Source: Phycisphaerales bacterium UBA7812
GTDB taxonomy: Bacteria; Planctomycetota; Phycisphaerae; Phycisphaerales; UBA1924
Direction of reading: 5' to 3'
Assembly (NCBI GenBank): GCA_002480345.1
Contig: DLBY01000027.1
Coordinates: 1 to 18,707 of the forward strand
DNA: 18,707 nt
Shown here: piece after piece, positions 7,749-15,195 of the stretch
Layout: each line of letters opens with the position of its first letter
Position numbering within the stretch: the first letter of the stretch is position 1
Notes under the pieces: model-generated
The model's input: only the letters and a program-made list of their open reading frames with translations
What the model was told of the DNA's origin: nothing
The model's database searches: none
Program-made: the position numbers and the translations under genes

Positions 7749-8765
7749 ATGTCCGATGTTCTTGACCAGGGAGATGTCGATGCCCTGCTCGCCGCGGTGG
7801 AAAGCGGCGATGTCGAGGAGTCCGACAATTCCGAGCAGATTTTCAGCCGGACCCGAAAGGACATCTCAGCGGCCGAGGTCCGGGGGTACGACTTCAAACG
7901 CCCCGAGCGGGTCTCCAAAGACCAGATGCGGGCGCTCCAGACACTCCATGAGTCGTTCGCTCGGAACTTCGGTGCGGCGTTATCGGGCTTTCTCCGCGCC
8001 ATCGTCGAGGTCCGCGTCGCGACCTGCGAACAGATGACCTACGGCGACTTCGTCAGCGGGCTGCCCAATCCCACGAGCTTCAACCTGATCAGCGCCGAGG
8101 GGTTGAAGGGGCAGATGTGCCTCGAAATCAGCCCGCTAATCATCTACCCGATCATCGACCGACTCCTGGGCGGCACGAGCTCGGAACTCTTCATTCCGCA
8201 GCGCCCTATGACCCTGATCGAGACCCGACTCATCGAGAGCGTCACCAACTACGGCCTCACAGCCCTCCGCGAAGCGTGGGAGAGCGTCAAGGACCTGACC
8301 TTCGAGATCAGCGCAACGGAGAGCAACCCACAGCTCGTCCAGATCGTCCCCCCGAACGAGGTGGTGGTCGTCGTTGGTTTGGAGATGAAGCTCTCGAACC
8401 GCGCCGGCACGATGAACCTGTGCATTCCGTACAATGTCATCGAGCCGGTGATGGAGGACCTGTCCACCCAGAACTGGTTCAGCATCGGTTCCGATGCGAG
8501 CGTCGCGGTTTCCAAGGAGCGGATCGAGGGCTCGCTGACGCGTGCGTCGGTTGGTGTGAGCGCGATCCTCGCTGAAACGACCATGACGATGCGCGATCTC
8601 GCCTCCCTGAGTGAGGGGGATCTGATCCTGACCGAGAAATCGATCGCGGATCCGGTCCTGCTGTGCGTCGAGGGGCAGAAGAAGTTCCTGGGCAGCGTCG
8701 GCAAATGCAGGCGGAACCGAGCGGTGAAGATCTCGCGGAAGATCGAGCCCGGCGACCGGGTCTGA
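7749..8765 (+). CDS. fliM: Flagellar motor switch protein FliM
   Basis: This 338-residue protein is a component of the C-ring that receives phosphorylated CheY and sets the direction of flagellar rotation. The N-terminus carries the CheY-P docking peptide (LDQGDVDALLAAV, residues 5-17). The CheC-like middle domain contains YPIIDRLLGG, and the C-terminal part is a SpoA (FliN-like) domain. The length is close to that of E. coli FliM (334). The frame is open further upstream, but the ATG at 7749 puts the docking peptide at the extreme N-terminus as expected. It also has GGAGG at 7733-7737, eleven bases before it, slightly long. No other flagellar or chemotaxis gene is in the window, so it is a stand-alone switch gene here. 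A sigma28-like promoter candidate precedes it. Confidence 0.95.
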   Translation: MSDVLDQGDVDALLAAVESGDVEESDNSEQIFSRTRKDISAAEVRGYDFKRPERVSKDQMRALQTLHESFARNFGAALSGFLRAIVEVRVATCEQMTYGDFVSGLPNPTSFNLISAEGLKGQMCLEISPLIIYPIIDRLLGGTSSELFIPQRPMTLIETRLIESVTNYGLTALREAWESVKDLTFEISATESNPQLVQIVPPNEVVVVVGLEMKLSNRAGTMNLCIPYNVIEPVMEDLSTQNWFSIGSDASVAVSKERIEGSLTRASVGVSAILAETTMTMRDLASLSEGDLILTEKSIADPVLLCVEGQKKFLGSVGKCRRNRAVKISRKIEPGDRV

Positions 8766-9220
8766 CCTGCTCGGGAGCGGGATCGGATCGCGAAGTCCGC
8801 TTCTCTCACCTGTCCGGGGCGCGTGTGGTCCGTGTGCGCGCGGGGGTCCTATGCTTCGCGGGGTACATTTGTTCCCCAGAGGTGTGGAGGTTCGGCGGTG
8901 AACACGGTGGACACCGATGTTCGTTGATCTCGGGAACACGGAAGGCGCGGTCCGCGTCGTCGTGGTTCCCCCGCCCGCAACCGGGCGATGGGAAGGGGCT
9001 CGCGTGAAGTGAGCGCCCGTTCCATCCCGGTTCCCGGCGGTTGATGCCGCCGGTCTCCCGCCGCGAGCAGACTGGTTTGCTCGCGGTTCGTTTTTTTGAT
9101 CCGTCGCGAGACGGCGCGGGGGCCGGCCTTCCGGCGCCCGCGGGCAGGTTGGACTCGACAACAGGGCAACCCGACATTTCGGACAAGCCGGGCTCCGGCG
9201 CCGGCGGAAGGACACAGGCG
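8766..9220. other. Non-coding, hairpin-rich spacer between fliM and nusA
   Basis: No gene is supported in these 455 bases, and rimP, which normally precedes nusA, is not here. From about 8881 the sequence is a run of inverted repeats. A small one is 8881-8915. A long one is 8932-8970, with arms GGGAAC and GTTCCC plus inner pairs. Another is 8987-9026, with arms GATGG and CCATC. One at 9034-9053 has a 7-base perfect stem (CCGGCGG/CCGCCGG). The last is the terminator at 9061-9097. After the terminator, 9098-9220 would hold the nusA promoter and leader; only a weak TTGGAC-like -35 is visible near 9150. The structured part could be the fliM 3' end, a leader or an independent small RNA. Confidence 0.5.
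9061..9097 (+). terminator. Strong rho-independent terminator before nusA
   Basis: A 9-base perfect stem (CCGCGAGCA at 9061-9069, TGCTCGCGG at 9078-9086) with an 8-base loop is followed by TTCG and then seven T residues (9091-9097). It ends whatever is transcribed from fliM or from the spacer, and insulates nusA. Confidence 0.9.
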
Positions 9221-10648
9221 ATGAACAACGCGGAGATGATGCGGATCCTCGACTCGATCGCGCGCGACCGGAACATCGATCGCGAACTGCTGATCTCGGA
9301 TCTCGAGCAGGCGATGGTCAGCGCGATGCGCAAGCACTACCAGACGCTCGACCAGGAGGAATTCGTCTGCACGATCGACCGCCTGAGCGGCGAGATGGAA
9401 GTCCTCCGGCACGGCGAGCCCATGGACCTGAGCCCCGAGGGGCTGGGACGCATCGCGGCGCAGACCTTCAAGCAGGTCATGATCCAGCGGTTCCGCGACG
9501 ACGAGCGCCAGAGCACGCTCGACGAGTTCAGCAAGCTGGTCGGGACGATCGTCACCGGCACGGCGCAGCGCTACGACCACGGTGCGCTCATCGTCCAGCT
9601 CGACCGGACCGAGGCGGTCATGCTCCGCAGCGAGCAGATCCCGGGCGAGCAATTCGCGGCGGGCGACCGCGTGCGGGCGCTCATCCTCGATGTCAAGGAC
9701 ATGGGCAGCCAGGTGAAGATCTACCTGAGCCGGGGGCATCCGGACTTCATCCGCCGTCTCTTCGAGGTCGAGGTTCCCGAGGTCGCGGAGCGGATCATCG
9801 AGGTCAAGGCGATGGCGCGCGAGGCGGGGTTCCGCACGAAGATCGCGGTGTCGTCGATCGACAGCAAGGTCGATGCCGTCGGCGCGTGCGTGGGCGTCCG
9901 CGGCTCGCGGATCAAGAACATCGTTGATGAACTCAACGGCGAGAAGATCGACATCGTCCGCTGGAACGAGTCGAGCCAGATCCTGATCCAGAACGCGCTG
10001 AAGCCCGCGGAGGTCAACGAGATCAGCCTGTGCTTCGAGCTGGGTCGCGCGACGGTGGTCGTCCGGGATGACCAGCTCAGCCTGGCGATCGGCAAGCGCG
10101 GGCAGAATGTCCGGCTCGCCGCAAGGCTCACGGGCTGGGATGTCGACATCCTGACACCCGAGGAATTCACCAAGGGCCTGGACATCATGAGCGAGACGCT
10201 CATGCAGGTCGAGGGCATCGACGAGGAGAAGGTCGATCGCCTCGCGGCGCTGGGCATGATCAGCGTGTTCGACATCGAGGAAGTCGGCGCCGAGGTGCTC
10301 GAAGCGGAACTCGAAGCGGACGAAGAGACTGTCGAGAAGATCCTCGAGCTGGTGTCGGTCCGCGCCAAGGAAGTCGCCGAGCAGCAGGAGAAGGAGAAGG
10401 CGGAAGCCGAGGCGCGTCGCGCCGCGGAGCGCGAAGCCGCCGAGCGGCTGCTCGCGGGCGAGGGCGGGGAGATGGACGCCGACACCGCGGCGGCCGCGAT
10501 CCTTTCCGCGGGGTCACTCGCGGCTCCGGCGGCATCGGGCGGGGAGGGCGAAGCGTCGGGCGAACCCGCCTCCGCGGAGCCGCAAGTCGAGACGAACGCC
10601 GAGGACGAGGCCCGCGCCGCGGACATCCTGGGCGGCGGGAACGAATAA
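9221..10648 (+). CDS. nusA: Transcription termination/antitermination factor NusA
   Basis: This 475-residue protein is an RNA polymerase-binding factor that modulates pausing, termination and antitermination. The polymerase-binding N-terminal domain is at about 1-105. An S1 domain (about 106-172) precedes two KH domains, with GVRGSRI near residue 228 and AIGKRGQNV at about 289-297. A helix-hairpin-helix-like segment follows (about 325-385, with VEGIDEEKVDRLAALG), then a Glu/Ala-rich tail to the end. The length is close to E. coli NusA (495), although the tail replaces most of the second acidic repeat. The ATG at 9221 is chosen because it begins the conserved domain and has GGAAGGA (9206-9212) eight bases before it. 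It is the first gene of a long operon with infB, behind a strong terminator. Promoter elements before it are not clear. Confidence 0.96.
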   Translation: MNNAEMMRILDSIARDRNIDRELLISDLEQAMVSAMRKHYQTLDQEEFVCTIDRLSGEMEVLRHGEPMDLSPEGLGRIAAQTFKQVMIQRFRDDERQSTLDEFSKLVGTIVTGTAQRYDHGALIVQLDRTEAVMLRSEQIPGEQFAAGDRVRALILDVKDMGSQVKIYLSRGHPDFIRRLFEVEVPEVAERIIEVKAMAREAGFRTKIAVSSIDSKVDAVGACVGVRGSRIKNIVDELNGEKIDIVRWNESSQILIQNALKPAEVNEISLCFELGRATVVVRDDQLSLAIGKRGQNVRLAARLTGWDVDILTPEEFTKGLDIMSETLMQVEGIDEEKVDRLAALGMISVFDIEEVGAEVLEAELEADEETVEKILELVSVRAKEVAEQQEKEKAEAEARRAAEREAAERLLAGEGGEMDADTAAAAILSAGSLAAPAASGGEGEASGEPASAEPQVETNAEDEARAADILGGGNE

Positions 10649-10731
10649 CCCGACGCCGCGCTCCACGCGGCGGCATCGGGAATGGACCAGAGCGCCCCAC
10701 ACCGGGGCATGACCGCCCCGCAGCGGGGCGG
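10649..10731 (+). other. Three consecutive hairpins between nusA and infB
   Basis: Hairpin 1 spans 10649-10680, with a perfect 7-base core CGCCGCG/CGCGGCG and an outer CCCGA/TCGGG. Hairpin 2 is at about 10693-10708 (GCCCC/GGGGC). Hairpin 3 spans 10713-10731, with a perfect 8-base stem CCGCCCCG/CGGGGCGG and a three-base loop. None has a T-tract, so they are probably not terminators. They may be RNA-processing, stability or attenuation elements that set the nusA to infB ratio. Confidence 0.45.
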
Positions 10732-10775
10732 ACGGATCGAGCGAGCCGGACCAGCCGGCCGAGACGGAGGATCAG

Positions 10776-13595
10776 TTGGCCAAGCGTGTCTTTGAGATCG
10801 CGAAAGAGCTCGGGGTGAAGTCCAAGGCGGTGGTGGAGAAATGCCACCACGAGGGCATCCCGGAGACGCTGATCAAGAACCACATGAGCACGGTGAGCGC
10901 CGGCCTGGAGGCGACGATCCGCGAGTGGTTCAGCGCCGACTCGGGCGAGGGCGGCACCGCGACCGCGGTCGAGACGACCGAGAAGGTCGATCTCGAAGAG
11001 GTCAAGGCTCCCAAGCGGGCCCGCCGCGCCAAGGCGAAGCCCAAAGACGAGGGCGACGAGAAGGCCGATGCCGCGGCAAAGGACGACACGAAGGCCCCCG
11101 ACAAGGCTGCGGACGAGTCACCCAAGGCCCCGCCCGCGACGGCCCCGAAGGAACCCGAGCCCAGCGCAACCCCCAAGGCCCCGACGATCCCCGCGGGTCT
11201 GAGCACAACCCCGCCCGCGGCGGATCCGCAACCCGAACCGGCAAAGGCCGAGGGCTCGGGATCGGAGCCCGTCGCCCGCCCGGCGGCATCCGCGGATCAG
11301 CCCGAGCAGGACGGTGCGTCCTCGGGAGCGGTGACCGAGCCTCCGAAGCGGAGCGGCCCGATCGCCCCCCCCACCATGAATGTCCCGGAGCGACCGAAGA
11401 CCGTGACCCCGGCGGGCCCTCGCATCGAGGATCTCAAGAAAGAGAAGATCCAGCTCGCGGGCCCGAAGGTCGTGCGCGTCGAGGCGCCGGAGCGGATCGA
11501 GCCGCCCCGTCCCCGTCGCGGCCCGCGGCCGGGCGGCGGGTTCGGGGGACCGATGGACGGGCCCATGGACGACGGGGGTCGCAGCCCCCGGCGCGGCCCC
11601 GGCGGTCCGGGCGGCGCGGGCGGACGGCGCACGCGCGGCGAGGGCGTGCCCTCACGCCGACGCGGCGACGCGGGCGGCGCCGGTGCGGGCGGTTGGTCCG
11701 AGCAGGACCTCATGGAGCGGCAGGCCCGCCTCAACAAATCGGGTGGGTATCTCAAGCAGCGGCGCCAGCAGATGCGTCGGCAGGAGATGGACCGCCCCCA
11801 GACCCCCGCCCAGCGCGGCGGCAAGGTCAGCATCGCCGCGCCGTTCACGATCAAGGAGCTCAGCGCCGCGACCGGTGTGAAGGGCGCCGACATCGTCAAG
11901 CAGCTCTTCATGCAGGGCACGATGGCGTCGATCAACTCCGGGATCGACCCCGAGAAGGCCCAGGAGATCATGATCGAGTGGGACATCGAGCTCGAGGTCA
12001 CCGAGCAGAAGACCGCGGAGCAGGCGGTCTCGGAGGCCTTCGAGGAGCGAGAGAAGATCGACGAGCAGGGACGAGGCCCCGTCGTCACGATCCTGGGGCA
12101 TGTCGACCACGGCAAGACCAGCCTGCTCGACAGGATCCGCAACGCGAATGTCGCCGCGGGCGAAGCGGGCGGCATCACCCAGGCGACCAGCGCCTTCCGC
12201 GTCCCGCTCACGATCGGCGACGAGGACCGGACGGTCGTGTTCATCGACACGCCCGGCCACGAGGCGTTCACGAGCATGCGCGCCCGCGGGGCGAATGTGA
12301 CCGACATCGTGGTGCTGGTGGTTGCGGCCGACGACGGCGTGATGCCCCAGACCATCGAGTCGATCAACCACGCGAAGGCGGCGGGCGTGCCCATCGTCGT
12401 CGCGCTCAACAAGATCGACAAGCCCGAGGCGACGGACTCGAACATCCAGCGCATCCTGGGCCAGCTCGCCGAGCACGAACTCAACCCCACGGAATGGGGA
12501 GGCGAGACGGAGGTCGTGCGCGTCAGCGCGATCAAGGGCGAGGGCATCCAGGACCTTCTGGAGATCCTCGACCTCCAGGCGCAGGTGCTCGAGCTCACCG
12601 CCGATTTCGAGGGCCCCGCCCAGGGCACCGTCATCGAGGCGCGCCCCGAGGAGGGCCGGGGCTCGGTGATGAATGTTCTCCTGCAGGAGGGCAAGCTGAG
12701 CGTGGGCGACTTCATCGTCGCGGGGCGCGCGTTCGGCCGGGTGCGCGACATCACCGACGACCGCGGCAAGCGGCTCAAGGAGGCCTCGCCCCCGATGCCG
12801 ATCCAGATCTCGGGCATCGACCAACTCCCGGACGCGGGCGACAAGTTCTACATTGTCGACACGCTCAAGAAGGCGGAGCAGGCCGCCGAGCAGCGGCGCC
12901 ACGCGGAGCGTCAGGAGCAGCTCGCCCAGCCCAAGATGACGCTGGACCGCATGTTCGGCCAGCTCGCCGAGAAGGAACTCAAGGAGATCCCCGTCGTCAT
13001 CAAGGCGGATGTCCAGGGCTCGATCGATGTGCTCAAGCACGAGGTCGAGAAGGTCAGCAACGACGAGGTGAAGGTCCGCGTGCTGCACGCCGCGGTGGGC
13101 GGCATCACCGAGAGCGATGTGGGCCTCGCCGAGGCGTCCAAGGCGGTCATCGTGGGCTTCAATGTCATCCCGTCGGGCAAGGCCCGGTCGGCCGCCGAGC
13201 AGAAGGGCGTGCAGATCCGCCCCTACTCGGTCATCTACGACATCGTGGACGACATGAAGAAGGCCGCGGAGGGCCTGCTCGAGCCCGAGCTCAAGCAGGA
13301 AGTGCTGGGCCACGCCGAGGTGCGTCAGGTCTTCAAGGTCAGCAAGGTCGGCACGATCGCGGGCTGCATGGTCACCGACGGCATCGTCCAGCGGGACGCC
13401 CTCATCCGCGTCACCCGCAACGACATCGTCATCGAGAACGACCGCGTGCTCGAGCAGCTCAAGCGGTTCAAGGACGACGCCAAGGAAGTCCGCGCGAACA
13501 TGGAGTGCGGCATGAAGATCGTCGGCTACGACGACATCAAGGAAGGCGACATCCTCGAGTGCTACAAGCAGGTCGAGGTGAAGCGGACGCTCTAA
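10776..13595 (+). CDS. infB: Translation initiation factor IF-2
   Basis: This 939-residue GTPase delivers fMet-tRNA to the 30S subunit and promotes subunit joining. The N-terminal IF2_N domain (about 2-50) is followed by a long Pro/Ala/Lys- and Gly/Arg-rich linker to about 345. A second IF2_N-like helical domain is at about 350-415. The G domain has GHVDHGKT (441-448), DTPGHE (from 491) and NKID (545-548), all intact. Beta-barrel domain II, domain III and the C-terminal tRNA-binding domain follow. The start is TTG at 10776, which is unusual but well supported: GGAGG at 10766-10770 stands five bases upstream, and the conserved AKRVFEIAKELG begins at codon two. The rare start may lower translation relative to nusA. 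The protein is slightly longer than E. coli IF2-alpha (890), mainly because of the linker. Confidence 0.97.
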   Translation: MAKRVFEIAKELGVKSKAVVEKCHHEGIPETLIKNHMSTVSAGLEATIREWFSADSGEGGTATAVETTEKVDLEEVKAPKRARRAKAKPKDEGDEKADAAAKDDTKAPDKAADESPKAPPATAPKEPEPSATPKAPTIPAGLSTTPPAADPQPEPAKAEGSGSEPVARPAASADQPEQDGASSGAVTEPPKRSGPIAPPTMNVPERPKTVTPAGPRIEDLKKEKIQLAGPKVVRVEAPERIEPPRPRRGPRPGGGFGGPMDGPMDDGGRSPRRGPGGPGGAGGRRTRGEGVPSRRRGDAGGAGAGGWSEQDLMERQARLNKSGGYLKQRRQQMRRQEMDRPQTPAQRGGKVSIAAPFTIKELSAATGVKGADIVKQLFMQGTMASINSGIDPEKAQEIMIEWDIELEVTEQKTAEQAVSEAFEEREKIDEQGRGPVVTILGHVDHGKTSLLDRIRNANVAAGEAGGITQATSAFRVPLTIGDEDRTVVFIDTPGHEAFTSMRARGANVTDIVVLVVAADDGVMPQTIESINHAKAAGVPIVVALNKIDKPEATDSNIQRILGQLAEHELNPTEWGGETEVVRVSAIKGEGIQDLLEILDLQAQVLELTADFEGPAQGTVIEARPEEGRGSVMNVLLQEGKLSVGDFIVAGRAFGRVRDITDDRGKRLKEASPPMPIQISGIDQLPDAGDKFYIVDTLKKAEQAAEQRRHAERQEQLAQPKMTLDRMFGQLAEKELKEIPVVIKADVQGSIDVLKHEVEKVSNDEVKVRVLHAAVGGITESDVGLAEASKAVIVGFNVIPSGKARSAAEQKGVQIRPYSVIYDIVDDMKKAAEGLLEPELKQEVLGHAEVRQVFKVSKVGTIAGCMVTDGIVQRDALIRVTRNDIVIENDRVLEQLKRFKDDAKEVRANMECGMKIVGYDDIKEGDILECYKQVEVKRTL

Positions 13596-13613
13596 CAGCA
13601 ACCCCGCGAAGGC

Positions 13614-14030
13614 ATGATCATCGGCCTCCTCCATTTCGAACTGCTCATCCACGGCGCCGAGTCGCTCAAGGACAAGCGGTCCGTCGTCAAGTCCGTCAAG
13701 GACCGGCTGCACCGCGAGCACATGGTCGCGGTTGCGGAAGTCGGGTCTCTCGAGGTGCTCAACCAGGCGGTGCTGGCCCTCGTCGTCGTCGGAACCGATG
13801 GGCAGCAGATCGGTGCGACGCTCGACCGCATCACCGAGAAACTCCGGGGCTTGCGCGACGCCGAGCTCGGGTTCGCCCAGCGGGAACTCATCCGCCCCAA
13901 GCGGACCGACACGCCCGAAGCGGAGGAACTCGACGAAGCGGCGCTCGCGGATGAACTCCTCGCGTATGTCGACGACACCGACGACCATGCCGCCGCGCGC
14001 GGGTCGGATGCGGGAGGGGGAGCCGGATGA
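13614..14030 (+). CDS. DUF503 (YlxP-like) small protein with acidic tail
   Basis: This 138-residue protein belongs to the DUF503 family, known as YlxP in Bacillus. The family typically sits between infB and rbfA, as here, and has been linked to ribosome biogenesis, but its activity is unproven. The signature SLKDKRSVVKS near residue 17 and the following VAEVG segment match the family. The core is usually about 90-100 residues; this copy has an extra Asp/Glu/Ala-rich tail of about 40. The gene begins 18 bases after infB. Its GAAGG (13608-13612) is almost in contact with the ATG, which is too close to be a good ribosome site, so translation may depend on ribosomes arriving from infB. It overlaps rbfA by four bases (ATGA). 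Confidence 0.88.
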   Translation: MIIGLLHFELLIHGAESLKDKRSVVKSVKDRLHREHMVAVAEVGSLEVLNQAVLALVVVGTDGQQIGATLDRITEKLRGLRDAELGFAQRELIRPKRTDTPEAEELDEAALADELLAYVDDTDDHAAARGSDAGGGAG

Positions 14031-14473
14031 GCCAGCGGAAGCAACAGCGCGAGTCGGTGCTCCTGAAGGCGATCCAGGAGGTCATCAGCCGGGGCCTCGC
14101 GGACCCGCGGATCCGTGGATTGGTCACCGTGACGGGCGTGAAGCTCAGCGACGACGGGAAGAACGCGACGGTGATGATTTCCGTGCTCCCGGAGGACAAG
14201 CAGGACCTCACCATGCACGGGTTGAAAGCCGCGGGCGCCCGGATCCGCCGCGGGGCGATGAATAAGGTGCGCCTGCGTGACATGCCCCATCTCGAGTTCG
14301 TGACCGACGCCAGCCTGAAGAGACAAGGCGAACTGCTCGCCGCGATCAACCGCGCGAGCGAGGCGAGCGACGGCGACGAGGCTCCAGGGCACGAGCATCC
14401 GGACGACGGGTTGGATGAACCCTCCTCGGCCGGCAACGATGCCTCGGCAAGCGACCAGGAGCACAAAGGGTGA
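14027..14473 (+). CDS. rbfA: Ribosome-binding factor A
   Basis: This 148-residue protein is a late 30S maturation factor that binds near the 5' end helix of 16S rRNA. It has the single KH-like fold of RbfA: an N-terminal helix (QRESVLLKAIQEVISRGL), a VTVTGVKLSDDGKNA strand-turn region, and a final PHLEFVTDASLKR segment. The core ends at about residue 112 and is followed by an acidic Ser/Asp/Glu tail. The ATG overlaps the DUF503 stop (ATGA) and has GGGAGG at 14012-14017, nine bases before it. Its own stop overlaps the next start, so translation is coupled through three genes. The usual partner truB is not downstream. Confidence 0.93.
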   Translation: MSQRKQQRESVLLKAIQEVISRGLADPRIRGLVTVTGVKLSDDGKNATVMISVLPEDKQDLTMHGLKAAGARIRRGAMNKVRLRDMPHLEFVTDASLKRQGELLAAINRASEASDGDEAPGHEHPDDGLDEPSSAGNDASASDQEHKG

Positions 14474-15195
14474 AGCGAGACGCATCCGACAAGGCATTCG
14501 ACGCGTTCCTGAGCGGGCTCCCGGCACCTCCGGAGGATGCCGTCTCGCTCGCGCCGCGTGAGACCGACGACGCACTCGTCCATGAACTCGTGGTGGCGTG
14601 TCTCTCGTGGAACGCCCCCCGCGCCGGGGTCGCGGACGCGCTCGCCCGCCTCCGCGAGATTGTCGTGGACTACAACGAACTCCGCGTGATGCTGCCCGAC
14701 GAGGCCGCGGGGCTCATCACGCCCAAAGACCCGTTGGGTGAGGCCCGCTTCTCCCGCATGCGGAGCGCCCTCAACGAGATCTTCCAGCGTGAGAACGGGA
14801 TCACCCTCGCCCACCTCCGCGAGGAGAACAAACGCGACGCGAAAGCCTATCTGGAATCCCTGCCCGGGCTCCCGGCATACGCCGCGAACCGGGTCGCCCT
14901 CGTCGGCTGCGCCGTGCATGTCTTCCCGGTCGACGGGGTGCTCCTGAGCCTGTTCGACGCCGCGGGCGTGATCGAGGAAGGGACCGACGAGGCCCAACTC
15001 GCGGCGCGGTGCGAGCGTTCGCTCCGCGCAGGCGAGGCGCTGGGCAGCTTCCAGGCGCTCGAAGTTCTCGCGCTCAAACCACCCAAGCGGACCGTCAAGA
15101 AGAAGACGACGCGGAAGGCGACCGGAAAATCGACCGCCAAGAAGAAGGCCGCGTCCAAGAAGACCACCAAGAAGCGGAGCAGGAAGACGGCATGA
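14470..15195 (+). CDS. Endonuclease III-like HhH-GPD protein with histone H1-like tail
   Basis: This 241-residue protein resembles the HhH-GPD fold of endonuclease III. It has an N-terminal helical segment with LVHELVVACLSWNAP, then the hairpin motif LPGLPAYAANRV (131-142), then VDG with the expected catalytic Asp (D155). The lysine that marks bifunctional endonuclease III glycosylases is Tyr137. No four-cysteine iron-sulfur motif follows, and only one cysteine lies after the hairpin region. The last 39 residues (203-241) contain 15 Lys and 4 Arg with Thr, Ser and Ala, like histone H1 or AlgP tails, and probably bind DNA or RNA. The GTG start overlaps the rbfA stop (GTGA), with AGGAG at 14457-14461. 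It could be a divergent monofunctional glycosylase or a non-catalytic nucleic-acid binding protein; its place in a ribosome-factor operon is unexplained. Confidence 0.72.
   Translation: MKRDASDKAFDAFLSGLPAPPEDAVSLAPRETDDALVHELVVACLSWNAPRAGVADALARLREIVVDYNELRVMLPDEAAGLITPKDPLGEARFSRMRSALNEIFQRENGITLAHLREENKRDAKAYLESLPGLPAYAANRVALVGCAVHVFPVDGVLLSLFDAAGVIEEGTDEAQLAARCERSLRAGEALGSFQALEVLALKPPKRTVKKKTTRKATGKSTAKKKAASKKTTKKRSRKTA

Noticed and set aside
10841..13954. 1037-codon forward open frame overlapping infB in another frame
   Set aside because: It is Arg/Gly/His/Pro-rich throughout, has no domain, and runs across infB and the DUF503 gene; the other frame has intact GTPase motifs.
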